Below, piece after piece: positions 22,356-32,395 of a stretch of DNA of 64,000 nt. Location: assembly GCA_015179045.1 (NCBI GenBank), contig WHUZ01000003.1, positions 1,488,001 through 1,552,000 of the forward strand. The letters are read 5' to 3'. Positions within the stretch are counted from its first letter, which is position 1; each line of letters opens with the position of its first letter. Position numbers and translations under genes: made by a program. This DNA comes from Kalaharituber pfeilii (lineage: Eukaryota; Ascomycota; Pezizomycetes; Pezizales; Pezizaceae). The notes below the pieces were generated by a model, which did not search any database, was not told where the DNA came from, and worked only from the letters and a program-made list of their open reading frames with translations.

Positions 22356-24054
22356 TTTGAACGATTTATGGTACGCTAAAGGATGGAACTTCAGAGTCTA
22401 GCGTTTATCTCGAACAATTAGGACGTGCCCTGATTGATCTCGCAAGGCCGTGATTCCTGTAGACACGTTTGCCTTTGCAGTGGTACCAGCTGAGGATAGT
22501 ATGACGGAAGCTGAGTTTCTTCTACCTCTTCTTATCTTTGTCGCACGATCGGATGCTAGACAACGAAGAGGAAGCTCTGAATAACAGTTCTCACTAGTAG
22601 AAGCTTCGTCAGCAAAGCTAATTAAATATTAATCCTAGATAGAACCCAAGGCGTCATAATCGGAGGTGGGGTGGTTGGACGAACAAGGTTTGTGTCAAGG
22701 AGAATTAACGAACCAACCAGGGCAGAGATTCAGGGTAGCTTTCTGGTTACCTCTGGCAGAAATGGAGTGACTGGAGACTGGAACTCACCAAGTGGTATTG
22801 AAGATCAGAGAGTGATTATCGACGGCTGCTTGGCGGGGGGGATAGTAGGCAAGTCACACGACTTGTCGGGGGCGAAGGGATTGGCAGAAGGGTTGTGGTG
22901 GGGTGAGAATGAGAGCTGAGGTGAGGTGTACTCGTACCTGCCCTCAGTATCCGAGTTCGGAGTACATTATGTAACTTGTATTCTGTGCAATGCGGGTATG
23001 AGCAGCTATGAAGGCGTACGGTATGTGAATGCGGTGCTCTCGCAATTCTTGCACAAGTTTCTCTGCACCTCGTTCACCATTCGGACTCCTTTCAGATGTT
23101 AGCTTGGAAACTTCCCTGGCGCCAGACTCGACCCACGCCGCCACGCCACGATACACATGCCAAAGCAAAGAAGCACATGGGAAGAATCTCTGGTGCTACC
23201 TGTCTCACGGCCTAACACGAGGGCTCCATGGATCGAGATGGCATGGAAATTCGATGGAAGGCTGTCGCAATTGAGGCACTGGATCAACATGCGATCACCT
23301 CTTACTCACTTTTATCAAAGATGAGAATTATTATCATGCCCATACAGCTATCGCCGTAAATACAGTTCGGGATTCCAACATCCTCCCTGTTGGCTGGCCG
23401 ATGTCATTGCCCCGCACTTGCGCTGCACGATGCAACCCCGCTTTGGTTGTGTTTGACGTAAAATTGCTGTTCAGATAAACCAACAGCTTCATTTACAGTC
23501 AAATAGAACGATTTTAGAATGGCGATGCCCTATCACCCTATCATGCTATCCCAAGCATGGATTGCTTTATCTACCTGGTCTAAAGTAATGTGATTGGTGT
23601 AGATGTTAACCTTTACGCCATGACTGGCTTCATATGATGACAAAGGGTCACTCTCCTATGCCCTTACATGGACTAGGCAAGCAGTCGTTCAGGACTGCGA
23701 TTATGATCATGAGTGAATGACGGTTTTTGTGCATAAGCGTCCTTCAGCTTCGTTTCAATCTCATGACGCTTTTCGTGATATACACTTTTTGATTTTGTTT
23801 TTTTTTTCTTACTTCTGTTATCAGCATAAATTCAGATTATAAGGCATGAGAACAGAGGCTATTTTTATTTGCAGTACCTTTGTCGAACTTTTAGAGCAGT
23901 ATCCACCATTTGTAAGATTTTGAATATGGATGCCAGTAGTTTGGTTGTATTGTGGGGTTATAGCTTTTTTGAAAAAAGGTTCTACTCCTATTCTTGCCAC
24001 TTCCCGCCCCCAACATCGTCTTCAATTCCTCCAAGTATCGCACCACGTACAATC
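22356..24054. other. Divergent intergenic region IGO1/SFM1
   Basis: The region is 1.7 kb between two start codons. Frames at 22671-22919 and 23029-23274 have no recognisable domain and no supporting splice sites. The 150 bases before SFM1 are pyrimidine-rich. Nothing else is recognised. Confidence 0.4.
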
Positions 24055-25037
24055 ATGTCGACCCTACCTTCTGGTGGAAAGCGGTATATCGTCGAGCGTG
24101 CGTCTTCACACCCAGCTTGTGTCGTAGTCGAGCTAATCTAAGTTCGCAGATTTGGAGCCTGAGATGGGCGAATGGAGTCAGCTAGAGTATATAACTATCA
24201 GCTCTGAATGTGCAAAAACTGGTAGCAAATTTTATCTCACCTCAATAGCACCCTCACTTATGGAAAATCTGCCGCCTCAACTTCAAGGCAGCATCTCTTC
24301 TGGTAGTCTAATAGTCACATCTACCGAGGTATCTCAACTACCAGGATTAAATGGTCAGCGAGTGTGTTTGCTGGACCCTGCTGCGCAGGCGGACTTAAAA
24401 CCAGAAGATGGAGATATATTTGATTTCTTTGTTTTTGGGGGAATATTAGGTCAGTAGCACTCTCCAATTTCATGGTTTAAAGATCGGATGTATTAATTGA
24501 TTTATAGGTGATGATCCGCCCAGAGGTATTAAGAGACAGAGTTCCCACATTGCGTCTCTAGGACAGAATATTGAAATTGCAGTCTCTTTATTCAGATCGT
24601 ACATCTGAGTTGCGAAAATATGGATATCAAGGAAGAAGACTTGGGCCTGTGCAGATGACCACTGACACTGCTGTCAGAGTGACAAGACTCGTCGTGGAGA
24701 ATAAAAGTAAGTCGTGAGCTCGCGTTCTTTCCACTTGGAGATATTGCAATCACTGCATTTTATGTGGCTAATGGGGCTCTACAGAAACGTTGGATAATAT
24801 ACCTTATGTTGACTTTCCAGAGTTAAAGCTTTCCAAACATGAATCGACAGAGATGCCTTTCCGGTATGTAGTAGGCGAGGATGGACAGCCGATTATGCCA
24901 GAAGTAAGTATACATACCTTTCCGGTGAAGTATATATATAAAATTTTACGAAATTCAGTAAGGTTAATAGATTGCACTGGGTACAGGGCATGATGGAGCT
25001 TATCAAAAAGGACTCTGATAAAAGTTTTGATTTTTGA
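24055..25037 (+). CDS. SFM1: SPOUT-fold protein arginine methyltransferase SFM1
   Basis: Six exons: 24055-24097, 24150-24449, 24508-24525 (18 nt), 24596-24706, 24785-24903 and 24987-25037. Every junction is GT-AG and in phase; 213 residues, the same length as yeast Sfm1. The sequence parallels the yeast protein as I recall it: KRYIVEHLEPEMGEWSQLEY, RVCLLDPAAQADLKPEDGD, FDFFVFGGILGDDPPRDRT, RRLGPVQMTTDTAVR, STEMPFRYVVGEDGQPIMPE and GMMELIKKDSDKS. FGGILGDDPPRDRT and the QMTTDTA loop form the cofactor-binding trefoil knot. Sfm1 methylates an arginine of ribosomal protein uS3 (Rps3). The 18-nt exon encodes the centre of the knot motif and is required, so it cannot be skipped. Start choice: this ATG gives nine residues before the conserved KRYIVEH. 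Confidence 0.94.
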
Positions 25038-25240
25038 GACGAATGAATTTCTGCGAACAAGTATTGGTTGGTAGTAAAGCATAGTTGGTTGCGGTCCTAC
25101 TAGACAATCTCACGTAGACTCACATACAATTCTTTGTATCTACACACATACACCCGTCAGACTTCTATTCGGTTCCATACTCAGGAATGTGAAAGTTCAC
25201 TGATATTGCTTTAGCTACATCAATACTAATCAATAGCTTA

Positions 25241-25345
25241 AGGAATAGTGCGGGCAGCGAATGATATGGAGGCTCGATTGGAAGAGGCTAGATTGGAGGG
25301 TATGATGAATGCGGCGGGGAGTAGTCTGAATGGTGGGAGATAGAT
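25241..25345 (+). other. Orphan coding-like stretch downstream of SFM1
   Basis: A 34-codon open stretch ending in TAG reads IVRAANDMEARLEEARLEG and on to NAAGSSLNGGR. It follows a plausible branch point (ACTAATC) and acceptor (TTAAG). It could be an alternative last exon of SFM1, using a weak GTTTTG donor at about 25024, or the relic of another gene. I do not recognise it, and SFM1 already ends at the family's usual place. Confidence 0.2.
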
Positions 25346-25477
25346 CAGTTGATCTGCATTGAAAGCAGAGGTGGTATAAGAGGTTATAGACGCGGAGGAA
25401 TATAGGAGAGGGGGTGTGGGAGGGACTGTTGGAGGGGTTGTTGGAGGAGAAGGGCGGCTAGAGAGGCGCAGGTACTC

Positions 25478-25549
25478 GCTCGTTTAGAAAGTATTGGAAC
25501 GACTGACTAATTATGCGCTAGTCAGCCATTCCAACACTTTTGAATGAGC
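25478..25549. repeat. Imperfect inverted repeat, Tc1/mariner-MITE-like
   Basis: Arms at 25478-25509 and 25519-25549 pair over about 31 bases with a few transitions; the loop is 9 bases. The arms contain AAGTATTGGAACG and its complement CATTCCAACACTTTTGAATG, resembling ends of IS630/Tc1-mariner elements. The loop TTATGCGCTA also occurs in the 60-bp element at 37902-37961. No clean TA duplication is seen. Confidence 0.55.
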
Positions 25550-25656
25550 AAAATAATCGAGAACAATTATTAAAAGTCTGGTAGGGAAACCTGGTTTGAT
25601 TCTCGCTGTGCGTATGATAGATATATTCTAGCATCACGTTGCTCCCAAGTCGCCTC

Positions 25657-25706
25657 GAACTAGTCTCGTAACGAGACTAGTTCACGAGACTAGTTCACGA
25701 GACTAG
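25657..25706. repeat. Perfect palindrome followed by 13-bp tandem repeats
   Basis: GAACTAGTCTCGT at 25657-25669 is the exact reverse complement of ACGAGACTAGTTC at 25671-25683, with a single A between. The second unit is then repeated in tandem at 25684-25696 and, in part, at 25697-25706. It lies about 270 bases before the PNKP start. Confidence 0.85.
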
Positions 25707-25971
25707 CCCCCCCACTGAGAATTTTGTGTCACGTGTCCCATGCAACCTATAAGCACTTTACGCGACCATGCGCGTCAACTCATGTCCAAAACCGTGACCC
25801 CAACCATGACACTCAATGAGGCTTCAATAAATCCTCCACCACCAACTTAGTTAAACACCCCCGAGCGCCGCTCGAAGCTCGAGGCTGTGGCTCATGTCGA
25901 TTGCATTTTTTCTCAAGCTAGACAATAATTATTCTCAGCCCATCAACTCAGTCCTGTGTACTTGCCGTTCG

Positions 25972-28153
25972 ATGATGGCTTCGTCCACTTCCAGTAACCG
26001 GACGAAACGTAAATCCAATGACATATCCCCTCCGCCGCTAAAGCGCAAAGTATTATCGACAACCACAAGTGAGTTCAGATGGATTACTTATCTGCAGTTT
26101 CAAAGCTAATGTAATATGTTCTAGGTGCTACGGTTGCCAACTTTTTCAAGCCCGTATCGGCGAAGGAGCCCAATAGAGTAAAATGGAGGATAGTTAATAA
26201 GTCCTTGATAGTCGCCAAATATAATAGCACCAGTTCAGCTGCAGTCAACCATTTTGCCCCTCGAAGAATTGCAAGTTTTGATCTTGTTAGTATCTATCAA
26301 TATTCGTTGCTATGGATAGTCTTGTAAGCTCTTGCATGCTAAACGAAGTAATCAGGACTCTACCCTCATTAAAACGATCTCAGGGAGAATATTCGCGAAG
26401 TCGGAGTCAGACTGGACATGGTGGGATTCAGCGGTACCCAAAAAGTTAAAGGAACTATATTCACAAGGGTTGGTTCCTTCTTGTTCCTCTGCTCTCATTC
26501 CTAATACTACCAAGGACAATTTTAGACTAACTCAATTAGATACAATGTTATCATATTCACGAATCAAGGCGGCATTAATGTAGAAAAGCCTGCCGGCAAA
26601 CTTGATAAGTTTAAGCTCAAAGTTGCTGCAATTTTTGAAACTCTGGACATCCCAGTTACTCTTTACGGTGCAACAGAGAATGATCAATATAGAAAGCCAA
26701 AAACTGGAATGTGGGATGAGCTGATCGATGAATATGACCTGGATGTTCATGGGGTGGACAAAGCAGAGTCATTCTTAGTGGGGGATGCTGCTGGTAGGGA
26801 TGGCGATTTCTCCGCAACAGACAAGTAGAACCAAACTCCTCTTTTTTGCTTTTTGTTTTTTTTTTTCCCTTCTTTCTTTTCTTTGCCTTTTTCTCTCCAT
26901 TCTTTTCTTTGTGACTATCTTCCGAACCGAATTTGATCATTCATTGGGTAATTTTAGGCACTTTGCAAACAATGTTGGAATCAAGTTCTATACACCTGAG
27001 GAATTCTTTCTTGGGCATGAACCAAAGCCTATGAAAGATGAATTCAACCCCATGACATATGTTACTACAGGTGCACCTGAACCCACATCATCCAGTGAGT
27101 GAGCTCCTGTTGAATTATCAAATTGCTTTTTTTCCCTGGGCCACTGGAGTTTTCAACATCTTCTTGCAGGTGTATCCTTGCACATCGAAGGTTTACCGGG
27201 ATAGTCAACTTTTGTAGCATCACGAAGTTATATCGCCTTCAGTGTTAATAGATACTGATACAGGGGCTCCAAAATTCACAAAGTTGAACGATGTTGAGCT
27301 CGTCGTATTGGTCGGCTCCCCTGGGGCTGGAAAGTCCTCATTTGCAAAGAGGTATCTCTGTCCGCTGGGTTACGAGCGTGTGAACCAGGATACTTCAAAG
27401 TCACGAGACAAATGCATGAAAGTCGCTACCGAGTTTCTGGAAGGGAAGAAATCAGTCGTTATTGGTAGGTCTTAGGTCATTTGATCAGTTCTAGCAATGA
27501 ACTTACATATTCAATTACACCAGATAACACAAATGCAGATGTCGAAACACGAAAACTATGGATTGGGCTTGCGAAGAAGCTTTCAATTCCAATACGTTGC
27601 ATTCATCTTACAACTCCTCTGCACGTCTGTCAGCATAACGACGCAGTTCAGGCATTTGGTGGTGATATTGTGCGTAATTGCTTTATTCCTGTCCAATTTT
27701 CCGTCCTTACTACTTCGGTCCTTTTACTCCCAACTTCACATTTTCCCTCTGCTATTCCGAGCCCTCAAGTTGAAGAAAAAATTCTGTTTCGGGCTTTCCG
27801 CTTTCATGCATACCCATTGCGGAATCTCTAGCCCTGAATTAGTCCGAATCTAGACGTAAATCTCGTTGAAATTTTTCTAACGTATGTTTATGATTGGACA
27901 GGTCAATCCGGAACAGCAAAAAGCTTTGCCCAAGATTGCATTCTCAGGTTATAAGTCAAGATTTGTAGAGCCTCAACTAGATGAGGGATTCGTTGATATA
28001 ACAAAAATTGACTTTCAGGTGTGTAAGAATTGTTTTTGCAATGGTCCCTCTTCCATCATTTGCTTGAAAATATCAATATAATTGATGCAGAATGTTAGAG
28101 GATTGCTGATTATATTGCAGTGGAAAGGTAGCGATGCCGAGCGAGCCATCTGA
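25972..28153 (+). CDS. PNK1: Polynucleotide kinase 3'-phosphatase (PNKP/Pnk1)
   Basis: Nine exons: 25972-26068, 26125-26285, 26356-26468, 26540-26824, 26958-27094, 27243-27464, 27524-27669, 27902-28018 and 28121-28153; 436 residues. The N-terminus is basic with a likely nuclear signal (NRTKRKSNDI, PPPLKRK), and VANFFKP resembles a PCNA-interaction box. The HAD phosphatase domain carries SFDLDSTLIKT (residues 83-93), IIFTNQGGINVEKPAGK, RKPKTGMWDEL and FLVGDAAGRDGDFSATDK. The kinase domain has the P-loop GSPGAGKS (289-296), GYERVNQDTSKS, VIDNTNADVETR and HLTTPLHVCQHND. The enzyme restores 5'-phosphate/3'-OH ends at DNA breaks. No FHA domain is present, as in fungal Pnk1. Exon 6 could alternatively be preceded by a small exon at about 27171-27190. 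The very short last exon (WKGSDAERAI) is the least certain. Confidence 0.92.
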
Positions 28154-30831
28154 ATTATGTAGGCATTGGATATGAGATTCGAGGCCTTAGTCTGATTGGC
28201 ACCACCCCGACCAGATTGTTGAAATCTGACTCCAGCTCGTTATTTTTATCACCTGTGTGCTGTCCTGAGTCTACATACAGAGTAGATTGCCAATCATTAG
28301 CTTATCAGGCTCAAATCCAATGAACCGTTTTTTCCCTTCTTTTTTTCTCTTTTTTTTTTCTCTCCCTTTCATTTTTCTTGCACTAGCTGCAAGTCTTTTT
28401 CCGAGGGCCAAAGATAATTGCAGAGGGAAGACAAAGCCGTGACCAGGATTCGCGTTATGGCGATTAGCTGTATGCAGGCATTGGCAATATCAATGGCGAA
28501 AAGGTTTCACCACCGCTTTACATTTCGGCCGGTGGAGTTACAGGAGCATAAAACCCGAGACATATTGAAGAACCAAAACCAGACAAGAATGAGGCTAGCC
28601 GTACGGCCGCGATCCTTGGATACCGGTAAATCCACGGGCCGGCTGGCACAGTATCATAGCTTGATAGAGCCAACACAGCTTACTGCTCTAGGTATCCCCA
28701 GCCCTACCTGCTTTGGTACCTTGCAGTAGTGCCAACTTGGGTGAACACTATTCTAGGATGTAAGCAGCGTTCTCGCCGGAAAGAAGCGACTAGGGTGACT
28801 TGGCAACGGCTTGGATGGCTGGGTTGTACAATTGTCTTCGCTGGCCGATTACGCGAAAAAACAACGATAAACAATGTAAAGTTGTACGAGTACACGGTAC
28901 TAAGTAGTACTTTGGGGCCAAAATAGGGCGAGGGAGGAGGCATGCCAAGGCGCCGTAGAAGCCGGGAAAGATGGGCGGGGGAGGGGGGGGGGGGGACCAA
29001 CTACTCGAGTACTAGTCTGGCTACGAGAATAGCGACCAATCACCGTTGGGTAGTCCGTTAATAAGGCGGCTGTTCGATTGGCTTCCATGATGGTAGGGCG
29101 TTGATGCGACCTCACTAGTATGTACTGTACTGTACTCAGCACTCTGTGCTGCAGTCTTGGCTTGGCAGCTGCTGCTAGCTTTTTTCACTTTTCTGCAGCG
29201 ATGGTTTGAGCGGGGCGGGGAGGCGCCTTGGGGGGGGGGGGGCTTAGGTGCAGCTCGTAATATGAAGGAAGGAAGGCACGGCGCAGCGTCAGTGCAGCTG
29301 CCGGCCGCAGCGCTGGCTGCGATTCGTCCGTGGCGGGCGCCCAGCTCGCAATGCTGCGAGAGGGCGCCCTCTTCCTGCACTCTGCTCTCTAAGTACGTGC
29401 ATACGGCCGGCCTCGCTGCGCTGTGCTGCCGCGGGCGTGGGGCAGGGAACTTTGCATCTGGATGCGCAACGTAGCAGCGACCTCATACACCGCTGGCCCT
29501 CTGAGGTGGGCGGAAGCGAAGCGTGAGGTGCACACAACCAACACACGTCCGCACACTACGAACTCTCTGCCCTACCTTCGCAACGGTGCGCTGCTGCCCC
29601 CCCAGCGCCATGGCGGGCATGCGCGATGATGGATGGACCCTTTCGAACTTTTCCTTCTCGCTCTCCTCGTTTGCCTCCAGTTTCCGACGCTCGGCCGTCT
29701 GGCTGCCCGAGGCTGTTCCAACATCGTGCCCTCCCCCCTCGTTTGCCGACTTGCTCAGTGCATCTATTACCCCGGCAGAAGTATATCAGTACGAGCGCAG
29801 TGCAGCGCAGGAACGTGGCAGTCGAGGGCCAGTCTCTAACCAACCTGTTGGGCGAAGGCATCACTTGCATCACCGCAGCGCTGGAGCGTGCCGGTTCCCT
29901 TGCTACATAGCATATGCGTAAGTCACAGATTGCCTAGGCCATCGGCCGCAAACACTGTCCCCAGGCTTTGGCGGCACGGACATGGTTCTCCCTCATTCCC
30001 GCGATGCTGGTCTGAGCATCGCCGCTTGCACCCCCACTATCCGGCAGTCCATATGCTTTTGCTGACTGATGAAGGGTGCGCTCGGCTTTTTGTTTCTCCC
30101 TCTCCCCAGGCAGCCTCCTCACAGTGCTATCTATCCCCACTGCACCCCCCCCCCCAATCCCCCCCAATCCCCCACCATCCCCCGCCCCAGCACTCCTTCC
30201 TCCATTTCTCCACCGCACCCAAAGGCTTGTTCTCCCGTCTTCACAAGCCATCATCACGGCTATCGTGCGTAGGGCCAGGCCGAGACCCCAAAACGCACCA
30301 AGCTTGCGTGCTAGCTATTGCTCTGGTTGGCCGGGAAGGCGGGAGCAAATTCACGTCTCGTTTTGTCTTTCATTTTCTGCCTCCCAAAAGACCCCCTCCA
30401 CCTCCCCTCTCCCCTCTCCGCTCCCCCCCCTCCCGCCCCCCCCCCCCCCCCCCAGACGGATACTGTACTGGTGGAACGACGACGGGTCCGGAGTGGGCCT
30501 GGGGCCTCTTGTGGTAATTCCAGAGGGATTGTATATGCCACGCGACTTAAACCTAAGGACTCTCCCACCAGCACCATCCCCCAAACCTTGTCCTGTTTGT
30601 CCATTGCTGCCACGCAACTCTGCAGCTCTCACGTCTCTCCCACCACACCAAGTTGTTCCATCACCCCAGTTAAACATCAAGTAGCTGCCCATCGGTGAAC
30701 GTAACAAATTTTGCTTGTCTGATCCTTACCTCAAGACCCTTACGAATACCTGTGGATCCCGAGACAATTGTGCATCGACCTTTCACTTTCGCTTTCCCCA
30801 GCATCGAGGTCTAGAGTAGCGAGCTTCCACC
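28154..30831. other. Intergenic region PNKP to the Ser/Pro-rich gene
   Basis: The region is 2.7 kb. Around 28980-30460 it is GC-rich, with long G or C homopolymers (about 28982-28995, 29231-29242, 30148-30157, 30439-30453) and overlapping frames on both strands that are compositional. The last 150 bases before 30832 are C/T-rich, as in a fungal leader. The 103-codon frame at 28418-28729 has no recognisable domain. It may be a long upstream regulatory region of the next gene. Confidence 0.4.
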
Positions 30832-32395
30832 ATGGTGTCATCACAGAAAGTGACACCGAGTCTCTCTGAGCGGCGAGCAAATTCAGATATACAGTACCTT
30901 AGCAGCTCTCGACACTCATCCCGACCGTCCACATCTTCCTACTCGGTGCCGCCCTCTTCAATGTCATCCTTCAGCAGTAACAAATCCTGCCCCACAACCT
31001 CAAATAATTGTGATGCAATGTCAATACCGCCAACACCTACAGAGCCTCATTGGTACACTATGGATTCTGCTAGGCTTGACGAGGATTGTGAATGCTGCGG
31101 CCCTCTATGTATGGACGATTCAGAAGAATATCGAGGGCTGGGATTGGGTGTGGACGATGTCATCAGGCGTACTGCGGTGATGAATTATTCCTCAAAATTG
31201 CATACTGCTAGTATCTCAGAGAGTTCAAAAAGGCAAATTGGTGAACAATTGGATTCAGACTGTCAACATCATAGATATCATCTCGATATGCCACCGACTC
31301 CTCCGGCACAAGGTGAGTGATTATGTGTTGCTTAACCTAGCTCAATTTCTTCAGGCTTATCATATTCTTTCAGTTGGTGAACGAGTCTATTCCCAAGACG
31401 ATTCGGGTGAATTTGAGCTTGATCCTGAGGCATTTGGCTCTCTGAACTTTGAGAATGCAAAATCTCAATCTTCCTCAGTTCAGCAACACTCAGGCCGAGG
31501 TCGTCGCGCAACAATTTTCAGCAAAGTATTCCCCCAGAAGTTCAAGGAGAATATCATGAGGCGAATGTCAAGCTCAACTGCAGCCTCCACTACGCAACGG
31601 TCGCCACCTCCACCACCTTCCAGTTTGCCACCACTGAAAATCCCGCCCTATACTCCGCCGACGGAAGAGATGGACTTCTTCTGGCCTTTGAAAAATTCGT
31701 CATTGAATACTTTGAATCAGCCTAATCCTTTTTTCGAGTTTGAGATGCCAATGCCAGAGGTTTCGCCTCAATCTAGACATCCTCTCTATTCCCCTCTTCA
31801 GTCGCCTCGCTATAGGCCCACTTGCACAACGGATGTGTTTCCTGAGCTCGCTAAACAAACCCCACCTAATGAAGTTGTTCATTCGCCTCTCCATGCCCCG
31901 ACAATATCCCCTCTCATGTCACCATGTGTCCCAACAGCATCTCAGACGTCATTAAATATGTTACCTCCAATCAGGCCAGAAGAATATACAGTTCCAAGTA
32001 TAGATCCGACGTCACCAAAACTGGGAAGAAAGCTCAGCGAACCAATTGAAACGATTTCGCAGAGTACAATTACAGATCTAGTTCTTGGAATGCAAAAGGA
32101 CGACGAGGCTTATTCATACATGATTGAGAGAATGAAAAGTCATGGATGGAGCACTCCTGAGGAAATTCGGAACCTAGAATGCCAAAGAGAGGAAAGCAAA
32201 CAAAAGTGGCAACGAAAAATCAATGGAGCTAAACGTGTTCTAGCTGGACTCAACAAGTGTGGGTATCCAGCCTACCAATTCCCTGATCGCTCAACCAAAA
32301 GTATGGATAGTGTACGTAGCGACTACACCAATGTACTTGGACCATACATTCTTGCAGGTCCTGGGGCGCAGGTCCATCGCACATACTCACAGTGA
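30832..32395 (+). CDS. Unrecognised Ser/Pro-rich protein
   Basis: Two exons, 30832-31312 and 31374-32395, with a 61-base GT-AG intron in phase 1; 500 residues. I do not recognise the family. The N-terminal third is Ser/Thr/Pro-rich and disordered-looking, with a short Cys-containing acidic patch (LDEDCECCGPLCMDDSEEY, about residues 83-101). A basic segment (GRGRRATIFSKVFPQKFKEN) and many S/T-P sites follow; the S/T-P sites suit phosphorylation by proline-directed kinases. From about residue 393 there is a helical, less biased region (TITDLVLGMQKDDEAYSYMI, then WSTPEEIRNLECQREESKQK) that looks like a real folded or coiled-coil domain. The protein ends TYSQ. No signal peptide or membrane helix is seen. 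Consistent coding over 1.5 kb and a clean intron support a real gene. It borders the 12.5-kb desert. Confidence 0.75.

Larger units (their letters stand above)
25038..25971. other. Intergenic region SFM1 to PNKP with an orphan open stretch and short repeats
   Basis: It holds a coding-like open stretch at 25241-25345, an imperfect inverted repeat at 25478-25549 and a palindrome-plus-tandem repeat at 25657-25706 (each listed separately). An E-box-like TCACGTG lies at about 25730. An in-frame ATG at 25894 could extend PNKP by 26 residues. Confidence 0.4.

Noticed and set aside
28418..28729. 103-codon frame between PNKP and the Ser/Pro-rich gene
   Set aside because: No recognisable domain, no intron structure and no support from an antisense or neighbouring conserved exon.
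29523..30698. Several long overlapping frames in GC-rich DNA
   Set aside because: The region has C/G homopolymers and open frames on both strands at once, which is compositional; none shows a domain.
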